Source of the DNA: Nostoc sp. NMS9
GTDB taxonomy: Bacteria; Cyanobacteriota; Cyanobacteriia; Cyanobacteriales; Nostocaceae
Length of the DNA: 49,435 nucleotides
Assembly (NCBI RefSeq): GCF_017114995.1
Contig: NZ_JABXKL010000047.1
Location: forward strand, 1 to 49,435
Reading direction: 5' to 3'
The position numbers and the translations under genes are program-made. The notes below the pieces were generated by a model. The model was not told the origin of the DNA and searched no databases. It worked only from the letters and a program-made list of their open reading frames with translations. Positions 18,357 to 27,274 of the stretch are shown piece by piece. How positions within the stretch are numbered: position 1 is the first letter of the stretch; every line of letters starts with the position of its first letter.

Positions 18357-19133
18357 TCAATCTTCTGCCACACCCATAAGCTCTTTCATCAAATCCAGTC
18401 CTTTCTTGACTCTACGGGAAACCGTTACTACACTGATGCCCAGATGTTCTGCAACTTGTTTTTGGGTCAAATCTTGCAAAAACACACATTCCAACACATC
18501 GCGGGTGCGTTTTTCTAGCTGAACCAACGCTTGTTGTAAGCGAAGTTGGTCTTCTTGTGCCAGTTGAAAGCTGCGATAGTGAGGATCTGGAACCAATTCT
18601 CCCAAGCAGGTAGAACCTTCTTCTCCATCTTGGATTGGCACATCAAGACTCAAAGGAGCGCGATTGACCCATGCTAATTTAATTTCTTGCCATTCATTTG
18701 GAGAAATTTCCAGTGCTGCTGCTAATTCCGAGTCGGTTGGTTGACGATTGTGTTTTTCACGCCAAGAACGTGATACTCCTATTGCTTGCTGTTGGAGCGC
18801 TAACCATCTCCGAGGAATTCGCACGGTGACACCTTTATCTCGGAGATAGTGTTGAATTTCACCCCGAATATAGGGAAGAGCATAGGAGCTGAAGGCATGT
18901 CCCTTGGAAATTTCAAATCTTTCAATAGCTCTGATTAAACCCAAACATCCAACTTGGAGCAAATCATCGTAGGTTTCATGACATTGATTTGTCCAATAGT
19001 GAGCTTCTTTTCTCACAAGTCCAAAATTGAGTTTTACCAGTTGATTGCGGATATTTTCTGACGGAGATTGCTGATATTCTCGCAACAACTGCCAAATTTC
19101 GTGCTTTAGTTCAGTGGTGACTGTGGTAGGCAT
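18357..19133 (-). CDS. sigF: Group 3 RNA polymerase sigma factor, SigF type
   Basis: A 258-aa sigma-70 family factor of the sigma-F/sigma-37 type. Region 2 is around residues 35-110 (DDLLQVGCLGLIRAIERF; AFSSYALPYIRGEIQHYL), region 3 around 115-180 (RIPRRWLALQQQA), and region 4 with its HTH at about 215-250 (LTQKQVAEHLGISVVTVSRR). The start ATG at 19131-19133 (MPTTVTTELKHEIW) is preferred over a TTG 11 codons upstream. In cyanobacteria SigF is tied to pilin expression, motility and, in Nostoc, hormogonium development; this is from the family. An anti-sigma partner is not visible next to it. Genes for a lipoprotein and an 83-aa protein follow. Confidence 0.9.
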   Translation of the reverse strand: MPTTVTTELKHEIWQLLREYQQSPSENIRNQLVKLNFGLVRKEAHYWTNQCHETYDDLLQVGCLGLIRAIERFEISKGHAFSSYALPYIRGEIQHYLRDKGVTVRIPRRWLALQQQAIGVSRSWREKHNRQPTDSELAAALEISPNEWQEIKLAWVNRAPLSLDVPIQDGEEGSTCLGELVPDPHYRSFQLAQEDQLRLQQALVQLEKRTRDVLECVFLQDLTQKQVAEHLGISVVTVSRRVKKGLDLMKELMGVAED

Positions 19134-19609
19134 AGCACCGGGTTTATTGAGCAAATAAAGAATCAATTATTCGCTTTTAAATTCAGCTGCGATCGCACGA
19201 TATTAAAGGAAATATTGCACTATATTTCCTAAGCATTTGCTATGGTAGATAATAAAGATTTTCTATCAAAACTCCATAGGTTACTTGACAATCGAGCAAA
19301 ATTTAAATGGGCGAAATCGCTATTTAGTTGGTTATTTATCTTTGGTATGGTCTGTAGCTTTTTTAGAACCACATAGGAATAAAATATAAAATTAATCACT
19401 AAATATCAAACCGAGATTGTACTTAACTTGAACTAATTAATGATGAAGTTAATTTAGAGAAACAAAACAACAGTAGTTGAGCTTTTGTTTGATAAGCAAA
19501 AGTTAGATTTTCAGTGAAATTACGTACTCTTTCCACGAAAATTTATCCAATAATTAAAAATTACTAATAATTTAAAAAAAATCTTATGTATATTTACGCA
19601 ATGCCAATA
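19134..19609. other. sigF upstream region
   Basis: About 470 AT-rich bases upstream of sigF. It must contain the sigF promoter. No ORF, no repeats and no recognised operator are apparent. Confidence 0.35.
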
Positions 19610-19634
19610 AAAAAAGGGCATCTCACCCTTTTTT
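19610..19634. terminator. AT/GC hairpin with T-runs on both strands
   Basis: AAAAAAGGG (19610-19618) pairs with CCCTTTTTT (19626-19634) across a 7-base loop. Both strands give a stem followed by T residues, the form of a small bidirectional terminator, though no gene ends directly beside it. Confidence 0.5.
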
Positions 19635-19737
19635 GTACTTAAGTCTATAGTGTTTTAATGAAAGGGAAAAGGTTAAAGGGGTGAATCAAGTGACCCATAA
19701 GGGACTTCCAACTAAAAAAATATCCCATCGCATTTAG

Positions 19738-19795
19738 GCAGGGGGGCAGGGGGCAGGGGGCAGGGGGCAGGGGGCAGGGGGCAGGGGGCAGGGGC
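19738..19795. repeat. CAGGGGG heptanucleotide repeat, G-quadruplex-prone
   Basis: A run of six G (19741-19746) is followed by seven CAGGGGG units (the last truncated) up to 19794. Eight runs of at least four G spaced by CA fit an intramolecular G-quadruplex on the + strand. It lies between psbO and sigF. Confidence 0.9.
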
Positions 19796-19928
19796 GAGGA
19801 ACAGTCGTGTTAAGTCTAGAAATTGGGATAATTTATTTTTTGGAGTTCCCTAAGACTGAGGGATAAAAATTTTTCCAATTGCCAGGGCTATTTTGCTCAG
19901 ATTTAACTTTTCCCGATTTTTGTAAAAA

Positions 19929-19965
19929 ATCTATCTACCCTCTTTAAAAAAGAGGGTAGGTAGAT
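19929..19965 (-). terminator. psbO terminator
   Basis: A 17-bp stem (19929-19945 with 19949-19965) has a single G-U position and a 3-base loop. On the minus strand it is followed by TTTTTACA. It lies 76 bases past the psbO stop and is a strong rho-independent terminator for that highly expressed gene. Confidence 0.9.
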
Positions 19966-20040
19966 TAACTTTTGCGATCAAGTCTGATACTTACAGAATT
20001 GTCGTTCTGAGTGCCAGTCAGTTGCTTTACTTGCGAGGAT

Positions 20041-20877
20041 TTAGCCACGTGTCGGTTCAACCCGTCCATAAAATAGACCGCGAATCTTGACTTCTTTAGG
20101 TTCGCCAGCACCTAAATCTGTATCAGATGGCTGTTCGCTCTCGAAAGTACCAGCAATTTCACCACTAGAGCCATCTATTTTAGCGATTTGCAGAGAAATC
20201 TTGCCATTAAGATTTTCAGCACGCTTGACGTTAGTGCGGGTAAGTTCTTCATCATCTGCTTGGGCGGGGAGAGCCACGGCATTATCGTAGCCACTGACGA
20301 CACCACGGCCTTTGGGATCTAGGAAGGCAGCACCACGATAGGAAGGAACTTTGAAAGTGCCTTCAAAGTCCGTGGAGGTGTTAATACTGGTCAAACTAGG
20401 TTGGCTTTGAGCAACCAAGTTCTTGATGGTGAACAAGAAAGGTACTCGCTCACCACCAGGAAGTTGCACAGTGATGGCTTGGAAGTCAAGACCATCAGTT
20501 TCCACAAAGGTCAGGCTATTATCTGAGTTGATTTTTAGGTTGCCTTGCACCTGGTCAATGGTGGAAGTGTATCTGGTCAACAATTTGCCAGCAACAAATT
20601 CTGCTTCTTGGCGTTTATTAGCAGGTTCTTCTTTGATGAAGAAGCTAGTTGGTTCTAAGCAAAGTTCTTTGATGGTGTATGACTGGCTAGAATCAATGGG
20701 AATGGAGCCACGGCGTGTTTCTGCTAGTTGGGGGCATTTGTTAGCCAAGCCAGTCCCGCGAATTTGATCGTAAGTGAGTACATCTCTACTACTACTACTA
20801 GCAGGAGCATCACTACAAGCAGTTATTAGCCCCAGGCACAAAGCCAAGAATGCAACAATTAAAGCGCGATACCTCAT
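20041..20877 (-). CDS. psbO: Photosystem II manganese-stabilising protein PsbO
   Basis: PsbO is the 33-kDa extrinsic lumenal subunit that stabilises the Mn4CaO5 cluster of photosystem II. The 278-aa precursor starts at ATG 20875-20877 with GAGGTTGACC upstream; a TTG six codons earlier is not needed. An export signal covers about residues 1-21 and ends in LITACSDAP, a lipobox-like site. The mature part begins LTYDQIRGTGLANKCP. Two cysteines (in NKCP and ELCLEP) form the known disulfide. ETDGLDFQAITVQLPGGERV, FLFTIKNL and DPKGRG are family motifs. It is monocistronic with its own strong terminator. Confidence 0.97.
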   Translation of the reverse strand: MRYRALIVAFLALCLGLITACSDAPASSSSRDVLTYDQIRGTGLANKCPQLAETRRGSIPIDSSQSYTIKELCLEPTSFFIKEEPANKRQEAEFVAGKLLTRYTSTIDQVQGNLKINSDNSLTFVETDGLDFQAITVQLPGGERVPFLFTIKNLVAQSQPSLTSINTSTDFEGTFKVPSYRGAAFLDPKGRGVVSGYDNAVALPAQADDEELTRTNVKRAENLNGKISLQIAKIDGSSGEIAGTFESEQPSDTDLGAGEPKEVKIRGLFYGRVEPTRG

Positions 20878-21662
20878 GGTCAACCTCAATCTCAAAAATT
20901 AATATCTAAGTTGTAAAACTGCATCGAAGCTTTGATCTCTGATGAGAAGCCGCTACTCTGCGAAAAGCTACCTTTGATCGGACACGGCTTTGCTCTGATT
21001 GAGAGAGTTGAAGCAAGTGTTCGGGTGTCTAGGTTGTCAGCCGTTGCTCAAACTTTTCTGTTGCTAAACGTAGTTAAACGTGTCGCTCTCTTGAGCTTGG
21101 GGTGTAAACACCAGACTAAGTAGCACACTGCATCCATTTTGGATGTGTGTCACTAGGGGAGCAAAAAACCAGCAGTTTTACTGTTGGTGGCATTTGTTAA
21201 AGTTGGGCAAGTGGATGAGTAAGCCTCACACAGAGCAGCATAAATGCTTGCCTCGAAGAGTGCGAACAGGGGTGTCTGCTTCGCACTTGCTTTTGCTGAT
21301 GGCAAAAGCGGCGTCGCCCAAGTCTTTTTGTATCATGTATGTGACGCCACTACATACAGCCCATTGTTGGATGGGTAAATCAGCCAGATCATACGATTTT
21401 TTTTAACTCAAAATCAAAGTTCTCAAAATCCAAGAAAGTCTCCTCCCGATCGCATCTAGCTTCTGTAGAGCCTATGCTAAAGGTTACTACGCTCTTTTTG
21501 GAGCGATCGCAATTGCTTTTGATAAAGATACAAATCTAGTTATATTCACCCCTAACTAGGGCAAGTGAGGAAATACGGTAACAGGGAGACAACTGACAAA
21601 CTAGGGAAAATTAAAAATCTCCGGTAAATTTGAGTTGACCTCATTTATACGCAAAGGGTGGC
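20878..21662. other. Long psbO upstream region with dispersed hairpins
   Basis: About 785 bases between divergent psbO (-) and the 115-aa gene (+). Hairpins at GTGCGAA...TTCGCAC (21259-21286) and CTTTTGC-TGAT-GGCAAAAG (21291-21309) belong to GC-rich repeats of the sort dispersed in Nostoc genomes. A HIP1 site lies near 21503. Short open frames here show no protein-like composition. The psbO promoter should be near 20900-21000, but I cannot fix it. Confidence 0.4.
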
Positions 21663-22010
21663 ATGAACGATCACAAAAATATTGAATCAGAGAAGTTGTC
21701 TGGTAAACTGCAAGCGATCGCGACTGTGGTGTATGATGCTGCTACAGCTTGTGAAGGCGATACTGTAGCTCTTTTGGCTTTGCTGCGGCAATTAGAGCAG
21801 TTACACCGAGAGATCCGGGATGGGGTTTTTCAAGAGAGTTTACCTGTTAACCGTCGCCAACTTTACTCACTGCTGAAAGATATTGAGTCTGAGGGAGGCT
21901 GGCCCTATATTGAGCGCATGAGGCTACAAGCCTTTTTAGCAAATTTGCCACAAGAGGCTCCCGAAGAAAATAGCCATGAAGTTTTGGAGAGCGATCGCTC
22001 TTTTGGCTGA
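21663..22010 (+). CDS. Conserved hypothetical protein (115 aa)
   Basis: Function unknown. A 115-aa acidic, largely alpha-helical soluble protein with start ATG at 21663 and AAAGGG upstream as ribosome site. Sequence features: GKLQAIATVVYDAATACEGDTVALLALLRQLEQLHREIRDG suggests two long helices (residues about 14-55), then PVNRRQLYSLLKDIESEGGWPYIERMRL (about 62-90). There is no signal peptide, membrane span or cofactor motif. Composition and start suggest a real gene, of a type I recall only as a cyanobacterial hypothetical. It converges with the large WD40 gene. Confidence 0.7.
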   Translation: MNDHKNIESEKLSGKLQAIATVVYDAATACEGDTVALLALLRQLEQLHREIRDGVFQESLPVNRRQLYSLLKDIESEGGWPYIERMRLQAFLANLPQEAPEENSHEVLESDRSFG

Positions 22011-22120
22011 TTAGCTCGAAATTTATTTCTAGCTGTGAATTAATAACTCTGATCGCCTCATCAACCGCTAAACCAAGAGCGGTTGCTCATTGAGGCTTCA
22101 ACCTAATTCGTAATTCGTAA

Positions 22121-25100
22121 TTAAAAAGGGTTTGTACGGGTTATCCCATCACAAAGAAGGCGATCGCGCTCTTCAAGATTGTGATTGTGCTTAAGGTAAT
22201 CACCTACCCAATCGCAACCACGAACAAGCAGATCGTCAAGATGTAAATTCCACAGAATTATCGTGTTGTCAGTACTTGCTGATGCTAGTGTTTGACCATC
22301 CGGGCTAAAACTGACACTTAATACCCCAGCGCGATGCCCATTAAGACTTTTAATTAACTTGCCTTCAGGACTCCAGAGTTTCACTGTACTGTCCCAACTG
22401 GCGGCGGCGAGTAATTCACCATTGGGGCTAAAAGTCACCGCATTGACGCTATCACTGTACCCTTTTAATAAGGTTTTTAACAATGTACCATCGCGTCGCC
22501 ACAGTTTTACGGTGTTATCCCAGCTGGCAGAAGCCAGTAACTCGTCAGTGGGACTAAAACTGACACCTGTCACCCAGCTGTCATGGGGCGAGAAAGTTTT
22601 TAACAATGTACCATCCCGTTGCCAAAGTTTAACAGTTTGGTCATCACTGGCAGAGGCTAAAACCTGACTATCATGGCTGAAGTTGACGCTATTTACCGAA
22701 TCCTGATGCCCCACTAAGGTTTTGAGCAACTTGCCCTCACGGTTCCAAAGTTTCACTGTTTTATCTTTGCTAGCTGATGCCAAAAACTGACCATTAGGAC
22801 TGAAATTCACGCTCATCACACTATTGCTATGCCCGTGGAGAGTCATAATTAAAGTACCATCCAACCGCCAAAGTTTTACTGTTTTGTCAAAACTTCCTGA
22901 AGCCAGCATTTCACCTTTGGGGTCAAAACTGACACTGGTAACTTCATTTGTATGCCCCACTAAAGTTTTGTAAAGTCGGGTTTTGACCTCGCCACTACTG
23001 GTGTATCGTTGCCAAAGTTTTACAGTGCGATCGCGACTACCAGAAGCTAGCATCCGGCCGTCGGGACTCCAAGCAACGCTCAAAACTCGGTTCCGATGCC
23101 CTTGAAGAATAGACGGTGTTGGCGCATCTAAACTCCATAGTTTCACGCTTTTGTCGTAACTTCCTGAGGCTAGCAATTTGTTATTTGGACTGAAAGCTAA
23201 ACTGACAACATAATTGCTGTGTCCTTTGAAGGTTTTGAGTAAAGTACCAGTAATACTCCAGAGGTTTATGGTTTTGTCTTCACCTGCGGAAGCTAACTTT
23301 TTACTATCGGAACTAAAGCTCAAACTCCACACTGTTTTGCTATGCTGCCGTAAAGTTTTGTAAGGACGAAAGTCAAAACCGTCTTTGGTACTGTTACTCT
23401 CCCTCTGCCAAAGTTTCACTGTTTTATCTTGACCTGCTGATGCCAACAATTTACCGTCTGGGCTGAAAACAGCTACAGTCACACCTTTTTGATGTCCCAG
23501 CAAAGTTGTAACAAGGCTACCGTCCCGTCGCCAGATTTTCACTGTCTTGTCGTCGCTGGACGAGGCAATGAATTGACCATCAGGACTGAAGTTTACCCAG
23601 TTAACTGACCCTTGATGTCCTCTCAGTATTTTTACTAAGCTACCGTCTTTGCGCCAGAGTTTTACGGTTGTATCCTTACTGCCAGTAGCTAACAATTCGC
23701 CATCAGGACTGAAATTAACGCTATAAACCCAATCACCGTAACCTTTCAAGGTTTTATATGGCTTGGGGTCAAATTCACCTGTAACCGAGTTTTTGTGCCA
23801 GATTTGCACTGTTTTATCAAGGCTGGCCGACGCTAGGGTTTGACCATCCGGGCTGAAACTTACACAATTAACAGCATCAGTGTGACCTTTAAGGGTTTGG
23901 AGTAAGGTTCCATCAGGACGCCAAAGTTTCACCGTCTGATCTAGGCTACCTGATGCTAGCAACTGACCATCCGGGCTGAAAGTTACTCCCCAGACAACAT
24001 CGGTGTGCCCTTCCAGGCGGTTAACCTCAGTTACCCCATAAACTGCTTGTTGCAAGGCTGTCACTACCCGCATTCGGGTATCTGGCTGCACGATCTCTGC
24101 CTGTTTAAGTCCTCTCCAAGCCCGCAAACCTTCTAATAGGGCATCAAATTCTTTATTAGAGGCAAACAAAGCTTGACTAGCAGCAGCGATTCCACTAATT
24201 TTCAAGTTGGTTTCACTGCGTTCAGCTCGTAGAGTTTGGCGGACTGCTGCTCTTTTTTGTAAATCGGCTTGCCACCATAATGCTGCTATTGTTCCCCCCA
24301 TAATTGCTAGGATTGCACCTGCTATCCGTGCTTCCCGCAGTCGTCGTTGCAATACCAAATTTAGTTGCTTTTGACTAAGTTGTTGGGCTGCTTCGGCTCT
24401 AGTTTTTTCAAGTTTAATTTTTTCTAATTCGGCGAGCATACCATAGTTGTTCTTTTGGCGAATTGGTTCAACTAAATAATCGTGAACCAACTGGTAGCGA
24501 TCGCCTAACTCTTCTCTAACTCGCAATACCAAGCCTGAACCCACCAATATTTCTAAAATCAGTTCTCCAACTTTGTCAAAGCTTGATATCGTATCTATAT
24601 CATAATTATTAACTAATGCAGCCGCTAAATCAGCTTTAGTTTTTAAAGGTCGCGTCCCCTTTTCATCTGTTAACTCAAATAATAATTTCCAACTTAACTC
24701 TTCGTTCTCTTGACCGCAGTCTTTGATAACTTCCCCTAACCAGCGTTCCACCAATTTTGCCGAGCCACCACAAAGCTTATATTCTGCAAGTGTCGTAATG
24801 TTTTCTATTTGTAGTTGAGCACCGACTATTTGTAATTCAATTGGATGTACTTCGTCTAGTTCTCCTGTCAAATCCTGGACTAATCGGTTAATTAATTCCT
24901 CACTTAGTTCATAATGTGAACGTTGAGTCAGACTGTGAATTATGGCTTTGGCATCTTGGCTAGAGAATTTTCCTAAATAGTAGCGAATGTCCTTATCAAG
25001 AATATTTTTATTAATTACTCCTAAATCATATACTCCAGTACTATTTTTCTGACTCAAACGTTCAAACTCTAATAAATGATGCAAGTAATCTTCTCGTAAT

Positions 25101-27169
25101 GAAAGAATAATTTTTACATAAGAAATGTTTAAACATTCACTAAAAAATTTATAAAATTCTATTCTTTGTGTAGGAGGATTACTAACAAAGAAAAATTCTT
25201 CAAACTGGTCTAATATGATAACTATTGTATAATTGCGCTCACATGCTAACCGAATTCTTTCTAGTATTATGGTGGGTGTAGAGTCAATATTAACCGATAT
25301 TCCTGTGTATGCTAGCGCTTGGTTGATACTGCTGCTCAAGATTGTTATCCAATCAGTATAAACAGACAAAACAATCGGTATAGGAATGCGTTCACCGATA
25401 ACTTTTCCCTTGAGTGCTGGGACTAAACCAGCTTTGAGAATTGAACTTTTACCTACACCTGATGGCCCATAAATAACTGTGAGTTTGTAGTCAGCCCGGG
25501 CAATTCTTTCAATTAAGCGATTGACATCTTGTTGCCGTCCAGAAGCAGATATTTCTTGAGCAATTTCTTCAGGAATAAACGGTATTTTGTGAGGTTCTAG
25601 TACTGGGTTAATCCTGGGGCGTTGTGGCTGTAATTGACTTGCTCCAATAAAGGCACGAAAGCCATACTGATGTTCTATTTTAATTTTTTCTTGCTTCAGC
25701 TTAAAGGCTTCTGTATAGTTATGACACTCAAAAAAGTAAAGCGATCGCAGTTCCTCTAAAATCTCTAAGTAAAGTAATGGCTGATGTTGTAGCTCACAAA
25801 CTACCCTCGCCCATTCCAAGTTATTGATAGCTTCCTCGCACTCACCCAAATGCCGTTGTGTGCGTGCTAGCAAGAGAAGATACCAACTTTCTTGTCGTCG
25901 TCTTCGCAAAGCGTCTCGCAGAGAAACTTGTGTTACTTCTTCGGATATAGAAAGCGCTGTATTTGCTAATTCATGAGCCAGTACCCAATTCGATTCTGAA
26001 GCCGCCACATTTGCCAAAAAACCATAATTTTGAGCAACTTGTGCGGGAGTTCCATAAGTTTTATGTAAGTATAATGACTTTTGAGCTAATTCTTTTAAGT
26101 CATCCCAGGCTTGTAAACGTTGCAGCATTTCACAAGCAGGCAAAATGAATTTAGCAACTAAGTCTTCTCTTTGTACCTCCTCCAATAGCTCCAAGCATTG
26201 TTTAAACCACGACAGAGCATGTTCACAATAGCTACTAGTATTCTGGTATAAATCTGCCATTCGGTGATAACAAAGCCCTAGGTGGAATAGTACTATTGCT
26301 TGCTTGAGTAAAGATGAGGGGGGCATAGGGTGAGGGGATGAGAGGGGCAAAGAAGAATTACTCTCCCACTCTGCTACTCTCCTCGCTTCCTGCTGCCATA
26401 ATGCTAGGCTTCTTTGATAATTGGCTAAAGCACCATTAATTTGATCGTTGGCGTATTTATCTCGCCCCAACACAAATTCTAAACTAGCTTCTAATCCTGG
26501 TGTTAATTTAACGCCATACAGGCGCAGCAAATCATTACGGGCTGATTCTATTTCATGGCGGTGTTGCGACTTAGGATCTAAATCTAGGAAGGCATTAGAT
26601 AAGAACGTTTCAGCACCTGCTTCTAAAACTTTGGCAAATAGAGATTCTTCCTCTTGAGATATCAAAGCAATTAAATCTGCTTTGGCCATTTCAAATTTAA
26701 TAGTGGTTGCAGCCCAGCTTTTGAAATCAGGCGCTAATCTTGAAAGCAATGATGCTACTTCATCCTGTAGCCACAACACCACTGGAAATGGAAAAGTAGC
26801 AGCATAGATATCTCGTGCTTGGTTGACACCTGTAAGTAAGTTTTCTAGGTCGGTAGTTGACTCAATACCGAAAATCATTACAGCAGACGGTAAAGAGTCT
26901 GTAAGGACGGCAGGATTATCTAAAGATAGTTCTGAGATTATTGTGCTGTGTAAAGAAGTAGTTGATGGATTGAGAACGATTTCTCTGATATTAATTTCTT
27001 TGGTGTTAGAGCGAATATTCTCTAACATTTGCTCACGTAATCGCCCATAGTTGCATCGAACTAAAATCAGAGCAAATTGACCTTCAGAAAGTGCGATCGC
27101 TCTAATCAATCTTTGTAAAGTATGCTGATTTTCTTTGGTGTAGACGCGTAGCTGTTTGTCATTAGTCAT
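22121..27169 (-). CDS. STAND-type P-loop ATPase with TPR-like region and 14 WD40 repeats
   Basis: A 1682-aa protein. Residues about 1-200 resemble a degenerate ATPase fold (FPFPVVLWLQDEV), and about 250-530 a helical TPR-like region (ALANYQRSLALWQQ). An nSTAND NTPase follows, with Walker A IYGPSGVGKSSILKAG near 563 and Walker B TIVIILDQFEEFF near 650. A membrane-like helix (AGAILAIMGGTIAALWW) lies near 945. Fourteen WD40 repeats at about 1050-1645, enough for two seven-bladed propellers, have the consensus VNFSPDGQLLASGSxDKTVKLW. STAND ATPases are signalling switches that oligomerise on ligand binding; what this one senses is unknown. ATG 27167-27169 is chosen because the frame above it is repeat DNA. 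The P-loop ATPase gene 105 bases upstream is probably its partner. Confidence 0.9.
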   Translation of the reverse strand: MTNDKQLRVYTKENQHTLQRLIRAIALSEGQFALILVRCNYGRLREQMLENIRSNTKEINIREIVLNPSTTSLHSTIISELSLDNPAVLTDSLPSAVMIFGIESTTDLENLLTGVNQARDIYAATFPFPVVLWLQDEVASLLSRLAPDFKSWAATTIKFEMAKADLIALISQEEESLFAKVLEAGAETFLSNAFLDLDPKSQHRHEIESARNDLLRLYGVKLTPGLEASLEFVLGRDKYANDQINGALANYQRSLALWQQEARRVAEWESNSSLPLSSPHPMPPSSLLKQAIVLFHLGLCYHRMADLYQNTSSYCEHALSWFKQCLELLEEVQREDLVAKFILPACEMLQRLQAWDDLKELAQKSLYLHKTYGTPAQVAQNYGFLANVAASESNWVLAHELANTALSISEEVTQVSLRDALRRRRQESWYLLLLARTQRHLGECEEAINNLEWARVVCELQHQPLLYLEILEELRSLYFFECHNYTEAFKLKQEKIKIEHQYGFRAFIGASQLQPQRPRINPVLEPHKIPFIPEEIAQEISASGRQQDVNRLIERIARADYKLTVIYGPSGVGKSSILKAGLVPALKGKVIGERIPIPIVLSVYTDWITILSSSINQALAYTGISVNIDSTPTIILERIRLACERNYTIVIILDQFEEFFFVSNPPTQRIEFYKFFSECLNISYVKIILSLREDYLHHLLEFERLSQKNSTGVYDLGVINKNILDKDIRYYLGKFSSQDAKAIIHSLTQRSHYELSEELINRLVQDLTGELDEVHPIELQIVGAQLQIENITTLAEYKLCGGSAKLVERWLGEVIKDCGQENEELSWKLLFELTDEKGTRPLKTKADLAAALVNNYDIDTISSFDKVGELILEILVGSGLVLRVREELGDRYQLVHDYLVEPIRQKNNYGMLAELEKIKLEKTRAEAAQQLSQKQLNLVLQRRLREARIAGAILAIMGGTIAALWWQADLQKRAAVRQTLRAERSETNLKISGIAAASQALFASNKEFDALLEGLRAWRGLKQAEIVQPDTRMRVVTALQQAVYGVTEVNRLEGHTDVVWGVTFSPDGQLLASGSLDQTVKLWRPDGTLLQTLKGHTDAVNCVSFSPDGQTLASASLDKTVQIWHKNSVTGEFDPKPYKTLKGYGDWVYSVNFSPDGELLATGSKDTTVKLWRKDGSLVKILRGHQGSVNWVNFSPDGQFIASSSDDKTVKIWRRDGSLVTTLLGHQKGVTVAVFSPDGKLLASAGQDKTVKLWQRESNSTKDGFDFRPYKTLRQHSKTVWSLSFSSDSKKLASAGEDKTINLWSITGTLLKTFKGHSNYVVSLAFSPNNKLLASGSYDKSVKLWSLDAPTPSILQGHRNRVLSVAWSPDGRMLASGSRDRTVKLWQRYTSSGEVKTRLYKTLVGHTNEVTSVSFDPKGEMLASGSFDKTVKLWRLDGTLIMTLHGHSNSVMSVNFSPNGQFLASASKDKTVKLWNREGKLLKTLVGHQDSVNSVNFSHDSQVLASASDDQTVKLWQRDGTLLKTFSPHDSWVTGVSFSPTDELLASASWDNTVKLWRRDGTLLKTLLKGYSDSVNAVTFSPNGELLAAASWDSTVKLWSPEGKLIKSLNGHRAGVLSVSFSPDGQTLASASTDNTIILWNLHLDDLLVRGCDWVGDYLKHNHNLEERDRLLCDGITRTNPF

Positions 27170-27264
27170 TGGATATGGGGTATTAGGCATTGGATATGGG
27201 GTATTAGGCATTGGATATGGGGCATTGGTCATTAGTTCACTAACAAATGACCAATGACAAATGA
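27170..27264. repeat. 21-bp repeats (three heptamers) at the WD40 gene start
   Basis: GGATATGGGGTATTAGGCATT-type 21-base units repeat two and a half times at 27171-27232, then CATTAGT/CAAATGACCAATGACAA units run to 27264. The repeat is open in frame with the WD40 gene and gives a seven-residue periodic M-P-N-T-P-Y-P extension. Confidence 0.85.
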
Positions 27265-27274
27265 CAATTGAATG

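Noticed and set aside
21143..21406. 87-codon + frame upstream of the 115-aa gene
   Set aside because: It spans hairpin repeats (GTGCGAA, CTTTTGC) and has unlikely composition; no homology is recognised.
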